DNA of 64,000 nt. Origin: Bacillota bacterium (GTDB lineage Bacteria > Bacillota > Clostridia > Acetivibrionales > DSM-1351). Both the position numbers and the translations under genes were made by a program. How positions within the stretch are numbered: position 1 is the stretch's first letter; each line of letters begins with the position of its first letter. The stretch covers positions 62,001 through 126,000 of the forward strand of contig JAEYHZ010000038.1 of assembly GCA_023409265.1 (NCBI GenBank), read 5' to 3'. The notes under the pieces were generated by a model that had not been told where the DNA came from, did no database searches, and saw nothing but the letters and a program-made list of their open reading frames with translations. Shown here in pieces: positions 16,547 through 24,066 of this stretch.

Positions 16547-17439
16547 TTTGTTTCCCCCACCTTTTCAATAAAAATTTCATGCAAGGATGGCTCTCTTATC
16601 TCAAACTTATCCAGCAAAAGCCTTTTGCTCAATATTTTATCCAGCAGCCTGTATGCCTGCTCTTCGTTCCTTATCTTAAATTCATAACCTGTTGCACTCT
16701 GCTTATAATTTGTTATTCCCTCTTCAGCTGCGAGCCTAGGGACATTTCCCTCACAGTTTACAATAAGGTTGTTTCTGCCGTAACTGTGTTTGATTTCCTT
16801 AAGGTTTCCGCTCAGAACCGTTATACCGTTTTTAAGCAGCACAATATCTTTACAGAATTCTTCAACAGTTGCCATCTGATGGCTTGACATTATTATTATT
16901 TTCTTTTTGCTGATAAGCTCGTATATAACTCCCTTGAAAAGGTCTGCATTAACAGGGTCAAGTCCGCTGAAGGGCTCATCCATGAAAACCAGTTCAGGAT
17001 CATGGATAATGGACGCTATAAACTGAATCTTCTGCTGATTCCCCTTGGAAAGCTTTTCAGCCGACATGTTTAAGTATTGAGCAGCCTCCAGCCTTTCAAG
17101 CCAAAAGTCAATGTCCTTTTTTGCCTTTTGTGAATCAACCCCTCTAAGCCTTGCAAAATACATCAGCTGTTCAGAAATCTTCACCTTCGGATAAAGCCCT
17201 CTTTCTTCCGGAAGGTAGCCAAAGCTTCTTATCTGCTCAGTTACAGGTTTGTTGTTCCACTTGATAGCACCGCTGTCTTTCTTTACTATATTCAGAATCA
17301 TTCTGATTGTGGTGGTCTTTCCGGCACCATTTGTTCCCAGCAACCCAAAAACGCCCGGCTCCTTAGCCTCAAAACTGATACTGTCAACCACCTGCTTTTC
17401 TCCAAATTTCTTGGAGACATTCTCTACTGTTAAACTCAA
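16543..17439 (-). CDS. ABC transporter ATPase, NatA-like
   Basis: This ATPase of about 298 residues has Walker A GTNGAGKTTT, signature LSKGNQQKIQF, Walker B LVFMDEPFSGLD and switch MSSHQ, with a C-terminal accessory domain. I favour a TTG start at 17439 because AGAGGTG lies 6 bases upstream. A GTG at 17448 would overlap that site. It follows the DUF2812 gene by about 100 bases, within which a 37-base miniature type-B repeat sits. It pairs with the NatB-like permease. Confidence 0.88.
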   Translation of the reverse strand: MSLTVENVSKKFGEKQVVDSISFEAKEPGVFGLLGTNGAGKTTTIRMILNIVKKDSGAIKWNNKPVTEQIRSFGYLPEERGLYPKVKISEQLMYFARLRGVDSQKAKKDIDFWLERLEAAQYLNMSAEKLSKGNQQKIQFIASIIHDPELVFMDEPFSGLDPVNADLFKGVIYELISKKKIIIMSSHQMATVEEFCKDIVLLKNGITVLSGNLKEIKHSYGRNNLIVNCEGNVPRLAAEEGITNYKQSATGYEFKIRNEEQAYRLLDKILSKRLLLDKFEIREPSLHEIFIEKVGETK

Positions 17440-17495
17440 GTATCTCACCTCTTTATAATATTTTTCGTGTGGTATGCAAACCGACGAATTTTTCC

Positions 17496-17538
17496 TAAGG
17501 AATGACCAAATATTAAGTTATTATTCGGTCATTCCTAA
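17496..17538. repeat. Miniature type-B inverted-repeat element
   Basis: The 37-base core GGAATGACC...GGTCATTCC (17499-17535) is flanked on both sides by the direct repeat TAA (17496-17498 and 17536-17538), which looks like a 3-bp target duplication. Its arms match the ends of the 157-base type-B element at 59443-59599. It lies about 60 bases upstream of the NatA-like gene. Confidence 0.7.
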
Positions 17539-17546
17539 TTTCCATT

Positions 17547-18068
17547 TTATTCCTTTTTACCGAACTTTTTTATTTGTAATACCAGGTTTGTTATTATAAA
17601 AGTAAATAACGCTGCTACTGCCGAGCCTAAGATGCTGGTTAAAGCCAAGTTGCCATTACTCGGGTCTTTGTAAGTGTTATATATCATATTGCCAACACAG
17701 ACTATCTCAAATAACAGGAGTATTAGAGAAATGGTTAGCAGCGATCTGTTTCTTGCTATAAGTCCTTCAAAGTCGGTATACAGATCCGGTCTTTCACCCT
17801 CATACTGTTTTCTCAGTATGTACCAGCCAAATCCTATCTGATAAAGTTTCCAGCCGTCATCATTTATGATTGTCATGTACTCCGGAGTCAGCTTGCTTTG
17901 ATAATCTATACAATACCGTGCTTTAGATGGAATGCACTTTTCAAAACAGAAAACAACTCCGTCAAATCTGGTTTCAACCAGCCTGAGTCCACCTGCTTCC
18001 ATTTGTTCCAGCCAATTTTCTATCTCCTCATAATCCCATACCCACCACCATTTAAATATCCTGATCAT
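17547..18068 (-). CDS. DUF2812 family membrane protein
   Basis: The 173-residue protein starts MIRIFKWWWVWDYEEIENWL. An aromatic-rich soluble N-terminal part (1-105) is followed by two predicted helices (about 110-128 and 142-162), the DUF2812 layout. Genes of this family commonly sit beside PadR regulators, and their role is not established. I chose the ATG at 18068, 9 bases after GGAGG inside padR. It overlaps padR by 17 bases, so the two are coupled. It may sense a membrane signal for the regulator (inference). Confidence 0.88.
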   Translation of the reverse strand: MIRIFKWWWVWDYEEIENWLEQMEAGGLRLVETRFDGVVFCFEKCIPSKARYCIDYQSKLTPEYMTIINDDGWKLYQIGFGWYILRKQYEGERPDLYTDFEGLIARNRSLLTISLILLLFEIVCVGNMIYNTYKDPSNGNLALTSILGSAVAALFTFIITNLVLQIKKFGKKE

Positions 18069-18393
18069 AACCGAAGTCCTCCAAAATACTGTGTCCGTTT
18101 TTATAAAGCTCATCTATTCTTTTAAGTTCCTGCTCCAAGAGCCACCCTCCGTCTTCAGTAAGCTTATAAAGCTTCCGTCTGTCTTCTTCCCCGGCTGTTT
18201 CAATTAGTTTGTCTTTTTCAAATTTGGTCAGTGTGCCGTATATTGTTCCAGCACCAAGGCTTATACGGTCATGAGTTATTTCCTTAACATACAGTATAAT
18301 GCCATAGCCATGTCTGGGCTCCTTCAGTGAAAGTAATATATAGTATGCCGATTCTGTCATTGGCATATAAACCTTTTTCAATTGCTCTCTCAT
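18052..18393 (-). CDS. PadR family transcriptional regulator
   Basis: This 113-residue winged-helix protein contains the PadR N-terminal pattern AYYILLSLKEPRHGYGIIL and wing region GAGTIYGTLTKFEKDKLI. Such proteins repress their own operons and efflux genes. The ATG at 18393 has AGGAG upstream. It is the first gene of padR-DUF2812-natA-natB. Palindromic sites in its promoter (18535-18593) suggest it represses itself. The short C-terminal part matches the subgroup that pairs with DUF2812. Confidence 0.92.
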   Translation of the reverse strand: MREQLKKVYMPMTESAYYILLSLKEPRHGYGIILYVKEITHDRISLGAGTIYGTLTKFEKDKLIETAGEEDRRKLYKLTEDGGWLLEQELKRIDELYKNGHSILEDFGYDQDI

Positions 18394-18534
18394 ATTCCAT
18401 CTCCTCTGATACACTGCTTTAAATGCATATCATCAACCATTGGGGCACTGATCATTAGTATTCCGCTAATGTAAATTTCTTTTGCTCCTCAAATATATAT
18501 AGGGGCATTATGCTGAAGATATATCGCAGCTCAA

Positions 18535-18593
18535 TATATCGCTTCGTGATATATCATGATCAGAGTATATCACGTCGTGATATATCAAGTCAA
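18535..18593 (-). promoter_or_regulatory. padR operon promoter with PadR-type operators
   Basis: On the minus strand TTGACT (18593-18588), 18 bases, TATACT (18569-18564) forms the promoter. The spacer and -10 hold the perfect palindrome TATATCACG-T-CGTGATATA (18566-18584). A second, imperfect copy, ATATATCGCTTCGTGATATA, lies downstream at 18535-18554. ATATC half-sites also occur at 18518 and 18594. Binding here would block the polymerase, consistent with autorepression. The rest of 18394-18804 holds no gene. Confidence 0.7.
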
Positions 18594-18751
18594 GATATAT
18601 TATTATTTAATATTTTATAAGAGTACAGGCCTCCCATTCAAAAAAGAAATTATTTTATTTTTCATCAGGAAGTTTTGTAATATAAAAAGACTAATTGAAA
18701 CAAAATGAAAGAAAATTTTTCTACAATTATAAAATTTTCTACGTCTTGCGT

Positions 18752-18757
18752 TATAAT
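18752..18757 (+). promoter_or_regulatory. Probable -10 of the transglutaminase-like gene
   Basis: A consensus TATAAT lies 47 bases before the start codon of the gene at 18805. No good -35 is visible at 16-18 bases, so the promoter call is tentative. Confidence 0.35.
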
Positions 18758-18804
18758 AGAAAAATATGGATTAATCACTATTTCAAAAGGAGACAAAAAG
18801 CGGT

Positions 18805-21180
18805 ATGAAGAAATTATCAACGTTTGTAATTATTCTTATTTTAACATTGTTGACCGGTTATTCTACATCTTTTGCTTCATCTTCCGAATCGTATTTTTCA
18901 AACAACAAGGCTCTGGACGGGATTTTTGCAAAGTTGGAAAAGGAGTTTCAGAAATATAAAAAAGATGAAGTAATACATCCGAAATACCTGGAACTGGTAT
19001 TAACTGAAGAGGATAAAAAAAATATTAAACCCAGCCCTACAAAGAAAATTTCGGATAGCCAGGTTAAGGCAGCAGCCCAAAAAGTGCTCAATAGCCTGAA
19101 GGTTGCTGTTGAAATCAAGGAGGAGGAGCTGGGAGGGCTCTCTCCGCAAGAGTATAAAATTATCTCGGACTATCTTGAACAACAAATGTTTTTTTCCAGG
19201 AACAGTTCATATGGCTGGGACTTTGAAGGTAAAACCGTGAGCTTGTATACTGAAATGGATAAGCTTAATGAATGGTTAAGATTTAAGGAAATGGCAGGCA
19301 ACTTCGGAAGAATGGGTAAGGAAAAAGATGAGGTGGATCCTGCTGATTTGCAGGTTAAGGATAAGATCGTACGTTACCTGAATCAATCCATACAGAAGGG
19401 AAATAAGGTCAGCCCTCAAATACTTGAGGAATTGCCGGTTGAAGTTGAAAAGCTTTTTAAAGAACGTAATTTGTCCAGAATTATGTCAGCAAGAATACTG
19501 TCTGAAATTCATTCGGATATCTACACTCCCGACGATGAAAATTCTGATGCCGACCATTATGACGGCACAAAACCCCTCGAAGATATTATTGAAAGCTATG
19601 GAGCCCTGATTGATAATCGCCAGGGCGACAGAAATCAGGAGAAGCAGCTGGAGTATTACGAATACCCTGAGGATAAACCTTCAGCCGATGCCTGGGAAGA
19701 GATAACAAGGCGTTTGGTCAATGGTGATATATCAGAAACTTTTACATACGGATTTAATAAGGCCATAACCCTTGACGAATTGGCAGATTTATATTTTGGT
19801 AAAAGAGAACTGGATGAAAAAATAGTCATTGATGATAACAGCGTGGCTGCCGACAGCCCCGATTATATTAAACAGGCATATATCTATGGAATGATTGATG
19901 ACACCAATAACCTGGAAAAACCTTTGACAAGGCTGGAAGCAGCAAGAATAATGGTTAAATATGCAATCTATGAAGACTGGAGTGATTCCTTGAAGATTCT
20001 CGATTGCAACCAGATACCTTTGGAAGATCAAATCAGCGTAGCCAGTTGCATTAAAGCTGCAGCCATAAAACCCAGAAAAGGCAAATTTGAACCTCAGAGC
20101 AGCTATACAAAAGAAGAAGCTATTTTGAGCAGTGACCGTTATGCATTTTCTAAACTAAGAGGCTATAATATTTCTCTTAGCCTGAGTGAACCATCAAAAA
20201 TCATGGTCGGGAAAAATACAATAAACCTGTTGTTTGAAAATAAGCAGGAAATCCAACAGTATTTTGAAGATTATTTTGAAGATACTGTTTTAAACAAAAT
20301 CAAACTAAACGGAGATTATACCAGGGTTGATACAGGTGGTGCCTTAATCGAATTTTTTACACCTGAAAACGGAATTAAAATTACTGTAAAAAATGGAACG
20401 ACATATATTGATTTCGAAGAGGGTAATTACGGACCGAGATTAGGCTACACACTTGAAGATAAAGTATTAAAGAACAATGAAAAAGTGGATATGAATATGC
20501 AGCTGGATTCGCTCACCAAGAAGCTGTATACAAAGCTTGATGCAATCCTGGCAAAGATTATCAAGCCCGGAATGACTCAGGAACAAAAAGTAAAAGCCAT
20601 ACATGATTATGTCGTCAAGCACGTTACCTACGACAGCAAATTGCAGGATGAACAAACCGTCGAAAGTATTATTGAAACCATTGATAAGGGAAGAGGCGTC
20701 TGCGGAGACTATTCTTTATTATTTATGCATCTATGCAGAAGAGCATCAATCCCATGCACTTTTGAGATCGGTGATCCATTTATCTTAAATCATTCATGGA
20801 ATGCAGTATTTATAAACGGTGAATGGAAATTTGTTGATACAACCTGGGATGACCGGGATGATGGAAAAGTCCGCTATACATACTTCCTTAAAGACAGATT
20901 TACCTTTATGCAGGATCACACCCCCTGGATGGGTGTTCCCGATGTCAGCTATTATTCGGATGCCGATCTTGACAGAATGAATCTCAAAAGTCAGGATGAA
21001 GTCAGGGCCTATTTGCTTAAGAATTTTTATTGGGTTGATGGTTTCAAACTGACATTCAGAGTGGCTGATAAAAATATAAAGCCAACCATTGGATACTTGA
21101 ATGATGCATATGTGAATGTTTCATTGACCTATGATTCAAAAAATAATTTGTATACGGTCACGGCAAAGTCCAAAAAGTAA
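18805..21180 (+). CDS. Secreted transglutaminase-like protein with SLH-like region
   Basis: The protein has 791 residues. Residues 1-24 are a signal peptide (KKLSTFVIILILTLLTGYS, ending near SFA). A charged helical region follows. Around 310-450 there is weak three-fold SLH-like similarity (ITLDELADLYFGK, AYIYGMID, LTRLEAARIMVKYA), which could anchor it to the wall. The transglutaminase/protease-like core at about 590-700 has Cys in GRGVCGDYS, His in LNHSWNAV and Asp in VDTTWDD, a complete triad. AAAGGAG precedes the ATG. It likely acts at the cell surface; the substrate is unknown. It is the only plus-strand gene between 3.7 and 36 kb. Confidence 0.85.
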   Translation: MKKLSTFVIILILTLLTGYSTSFASSSESYFSNNKALDGIFAKLEKEFQKYKKDEVIHPKYLELVLTEEDKKNIKPSPTKKISDSQVKAAAQKVLNSLKVAVEIKEEELGGLSPQEYKIISDYLEQQMFFSRNSSYGWDFEGKTVSLYTEMDKLNEWLRFKEMAGNFGRMGKEKDEVDPADLQVKDKIVRYLNQSIQKGNKVSPQILEELPVEVEKLFKERNLSRIMSARILSEIHSDIYTPDDENSDADHYDGTKPLEDIIESYGALIDNRQGDRNQEKQLEYYEYPEDKPSADAWEEITRRLVNGDISETFTYGFNKAITLDELADLYFGKRELDEKIVIDDNSVAADSPDYIKQAYIYGMIDDTNNLEKPLTRLEAARIMVKYAIYEDWSDSLKILDCNQIPLEDQISVASCIKAAAIKPRKGKFEPQSSYTKEEAILSSDRYAFSKLRGYNISLSLSEPSKIMVGKNTINLLFENKQEIQQYFEDYFEDTVLNKIKLNGDYTRVDTGGALIEFFTPENGIKITVKNGTTYIDFEEGNYGPRLGYTLEDKVLKNNEKVDMNMQLDSLTKKLYTKLDAILAKIIKPGMTQEQKVKAIHDYVVKHVTYDSKLQDEQTVESIIETIDKGRGVCGDYSLLFMHLCRRASIPCTFEIGDPFILNHSWNAVFINGEWKFVDTTWDDRDDGKVRYTYFLKDRFTFMQDHTPWMGVPDVSYYSDADLDRMNLKSQDEVRAYLLKNFYWVDGFKLTFRVADKNIKPTIGYLNDAYVNVSLTYDSKNNLYTVTAKSKK

Positions 21181-21225
21181 AAGCATGATTGATTAACTTT
21201 TTACATGTGACCAAAATAAAAGGCT

Positions 21226-21251
21226 GGCTGGTGACTATATTATCACCAGCC
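21226..21251. terminator. Terminator between convergent genes
   Basis: GGCTGGTGA (21226-21234) pairs with TCACCAGCC (21243-21251). The following sequence is T-rich on the minus strand (CCTTTTATTTT), and less so on the plus strand. It serves the minus-strand gene ending at 21274 best and may also stop the plus-strand gene ending at 21180. Confidence 0.7.
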
Positions 21252-21273
21252 TGTCTGCTTATATTTTATGTAG

Positions 21274-23226
21274 TTATAATGACTTGCTCCAAATGCTCTT
21301 TTTTCTCTTGATAAACCTCACAAGTACATATATACCGGCACTTAATATGGTCAGAACCATAAATATTACAATATAAATCTTTATTACTACTCTGTTGGGA
21401 TGCCCAAGTATGGCACCAATACTCTTATCATTTTCAAGGATTTTTCTGTTATGAGTCAGATTATAATAATCCGGTATTTGAGGAATCCCATTAACCTTTT
21501 TAAAGGATTTCAGATACTCTGCAGTTGCCAGCCACTCCTTGACCTCATTTTTTGAGTTATTAACAGTATCGTATACAATCTGGGCCTCAAAATCCTTAAT
21601 TATCTTTCCTTCTTTTGTTTTTGGAACGATGGATAACAGTCCGAAGGATTTTTCTCCTACTATAGAAAGCATCTGGGCATTATACAGACCAGTCACAAGC
21701 CTGTAAAGCTTCTTTTCCTGCAGTTTTTCCACCGAGCCGTCAGGCTTCAGCAGATGCGCCTCTGTCACCCTGTTAAAAATCATTCTGTTTGAATTTATGG
21801 TATAGCCGAGACCCGACATATATAGCTGCGCACTGCTCATGATAGGAGATATGGAGGCATCAACCTCGCACAAGTCCATCAGTTCCCTTCCGGTAAGGTA
21901 TGCAGAAATAAGCGGATAGCCTGAAATATCATCAGGGCCTGTTCCCAGCGAACTGGATATAAATGCATCCCCCACAGTTATATTCCCTTTAACGAAAGAA
22001 CCTCTCATAGTTCCTACAGTAACAACGGTCACATCCACCGGTTCATATTTTTCTCCTTCAGCTTTCTTAACAGAGTAAATATATCCATCCGAAATTAAAT
22101 TGCCTAATGGTTCTTCCTTCAACTCTGCACCTATTTTTTCGGTAGGTAAGAAACTAAAGGGGGAGTTAGCCAGGATTTCGTCAAATTCCATACCAAAGTT
22201 ATCAAGATATTTTGTTTGAACTGCGGCCTTATATTTTTCTATAGTTTGAGATATCCCCGGGTCACTATTTATATTACCGGATACGGGCAGGAGTTTGTAA
22301 GAATTCAGTTTCCACCTGCCGCCGGAAGCCTGTTGTATGTCTATAATCCCAAGGTTATTGCTGTATTCACCACAGGAGCCTATAATCGTTTTGCCTGTCA
22401 CTATGGGATTATCAAGCCTGGTATGGGTATGTGCACTAATTATTACATCTATTTCCGGAACTTTTTTTGCAAGCTGCTCATCCTCCGATTCCGACTGGAC
22501 TTTTGAGGTTCCGGAATGCGACAGGCAGACAATGACATCTGCGTTCTCTTCCTTAAGCTTTGCTACGGTTCTTTCTGCACTTTTGACGATATCCCCGAAT
22601 GCCACCTCTGTCATTGGGGCGGATTCACAGGCGTCCTTTCCCATTAAACCAAAGATACCTATTTTCAGGCCATTACGTTCAAGGATGGTGTAATCTTTTA
22701 TTCCATACGCCTTCGTAGCATTCTTAAGTTCCAGAAGCGATTTGGACATTTTGTCCTCAGACGGAAATAGCATATTAGAGCAAACAATTTCAGGCAGCTT
22801 CTCACCACTGTTTTTCGCAGCATACAAATGCCTTGTCAACCCGTTATCCCGGAAATCAAATTCATGATTTCCCAGAGTTGTCACATCATAACCCATCTGC
22901 CCCATTAAACGGAGTTCGGCTGCCTCACTGGAAAACAGGCTTTGAAATAATGACCCCATGGAGTAGTCCCCCGCGTCAACCAGAATGGAATCAGAATGGT
23001 CCTTTTGTTGTTCGGCGATTGCTGTTTTAAGCCTGGAGTACCCTCCCATACTGAGAACCTGACCGTCTTTTTCAATTTTGTTCGGCAAAAAGTGATCATG
23101 CATATCATGTGTAAAAAGGATTCTCAGACTTTTGTCATTGGGTGTTTCAAGTGCGTATGTCGTAGAACCGGCTGCTGCCAGAAGAGCTACCAAAACCAAT
23201 ATTAAGCTGAATTTTAAACATTTCAT
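21274..23226 (-). CDS. Membrane-anchored 5'-nucleotidase / metallophosphatase
   Basis: The 650-residue protein has a signal peptide (1-25), an N-terminal metallophosphatase domain with THDMHDHF, DAGDYSMGS, GNHEFDF and SAHTHT, and a 5'-nucleotidase C-terminal domain (about 330-560). One C-terminal helix (about 617-638) is followed by basic residues, so the enzyme is held on the outer face of the membrane. It would release phosphate from nucleotides or similar substrates outside the cell. GAGGAGGG lies before the ATG. It appears to be a single-gene unit. Confidence 0.9.
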   Translation of the reverse strand: MKCLKFSLILVLVALLAAAGSTTYALETPNDKSLRILFTHDMHDHFLPNKIEKDGQVLSMGGYSRLKTAIAEQQKDHSDSILVDAGDYSMGSLFQSLFSSEAAELRLMGQMGYDVTTLGNHEFDFRDNGLTRHLYAAKNSGEKLPEIVCSNMLFPSEDKMSKSLLELKNATKAYGIKDYTILERNGLKIGIFGLMGKDACESAPMTEVAFGDIVKSAERTVAKLKEENADVIVCLSHSGTSKVQSESEDEQLAKKVPEIDVIISAHTHTRLDNPIVTGKTIIGSCGEYSNNLGIIDIQQASGGRWKLNSYKLLPVSGNINSDPGISQTIEKYKAAVQTKYLDNFGMEFDEILANSPFSFLPTEKIGAELKEEPLGNLISDGYIYSVKKAEGEKYEPVDVTVVTVGTMRGSFVKGNITVGDAFISSSLGTGPDDISGYPLISAYLTGRELMDLCEVDASISPIMSSAQLYMSGLGYTINSNRMIFNRVTEAHLLKPDGSVEKLQEKKLYRLVTGLYNAQMLSIVGEKSFGLLSIVPKTKEGKIIKDFEAQIVYDTVNNSKNEVKEWLATAEYLKSFKKVNGIPQIPDYYNLTHNRKILENDKSIGAILGHPNRVVIKIYIVIFMVLTILSAGIYVLVRFIKRKKSIWSKSL

Positions 23227-23327
23227 ATTTCCCTCCTCAAATCCCCCTCCTCGAAACTCTGTTATAACCTGTATGGCAGCACCATTTTCCTTTATATCAA
23301 AAGAGATCCGTACCCCGTGGTTATAAA

Positions 23328-23787
23328 TTAATCGTTTTCCAACAGTTCAATCAGGCATTTAAGGTCGTCATAGGCTTCCACGTATGCATACCTTCCCCCC
23401 GTATATTCGCCTGTCTGGGTAAGTCTCATACCGGAAGCTTCAAGTACAGCGATTTTCTCCTTCATGCCCTTGATTACAAATGCAATATGATGGATACCCT
23501 CACCTTTTTCATTGAGAAAATCCCTCCATACAGATGGTTCCTGATCAGGTTCAATCAGTTCTATATCCAGGTTTTCCCCGACTTTGAAGAATGCCCAGTC
23601 TTGCTCTGGCAGGACAGGGCTTCCCATAGTACTCGGATTTTGATTGTTCAATTCCATCGGTCCAAAAGGCCTCCGGCTCATCAACTCCAAGAAATTCTGC
23701 AAACTTCTTCTTGGTTATATTTATGTCCTTAACAATAAAACCAATCTGCGTAACAATATTAGTCCCCAATTTAGATATGTCTTTCAT
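23328..23787 (-). pseudogene. VOC (glyoxalase/bleomycin-resistance) family gene with a frameshift
   Basis: The start at 23787 (MKDISKLGTNIVTQIGFIVK, GAGGGGG upstream) reads a VOC fold N-terminal half up to GKPCPARARL. The C-terminal half, from AFFKVGENLDIELIEPDQEP to LLEND, is in another frame. One extra G in the run at 23594-23596 (CCC on the plus strand) accounts for the break: ARL then AFFKV is the expected family sequence. The two parts make a normal 152-residue VOC protein. It may be a recent pseudogene or a sequence error, since both halves look otherwise intact. Confidence 0.75.
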
Positions 23788-23871
23788 GCTAGTCCCCCTC
23801 GGCAATGTTATTTGTAAAGTATTCAATGTAATATATTCATTCCGGAGACATAAATATCCTTTAATTTTCAT

Positions 23872-23955
23872 GTAAACCTGTTATTTTTAGTCACATAAAC
23901 CTGTTAGTTATTAGTCAGATAAACCTGTTGGTTATTAGTCGAAAGACCTGTTAAA
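23872..23955. repeat. Short tandem direct repeat, four units of 23-24 bases
   Basis: The sequence TAAACCTGTT followed by a T/A-rich stretch ending in TTAGTC recurs at 23873, 23896, 23920 and, in decayed form, 23943. The units are adjacent, without unique spacers. It lies between the VOC gene and the terminator of the GH36 gene. It could be a regulator binding array or simple slippage. Confidence 0.6.
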
Positions 23956-24015
23956 TTAATAATCTGAGTTCTTGAAATATAAATTCTATTATCGCTTATC
24001 TATTAAAGTAAATAA

Positions 24016-24059
24016 AACAAGCTCTACCAGTCATTGATTTTGACAGGATAGAGCTTGTT
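24016..24059 (-). terminator. Terminator of the alpha-galactoside operon
   Basis: AACAAGCTCTA (24016-24026) pairs with TAGAGCTTGTT (24049-24059), and GTCA with TGAC inside. On the minus strand TTTTATTTA follows. It lies 8 bases past the GH36 stop codon. Confidence 0.85.
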
Positions 24060-24066
24060 CTGCTGT

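Noticed and set aside
23872..23955. CRISPR array
   Set aside because: Units are adjacent without unique spacers, only four are present and there are no cas genes.
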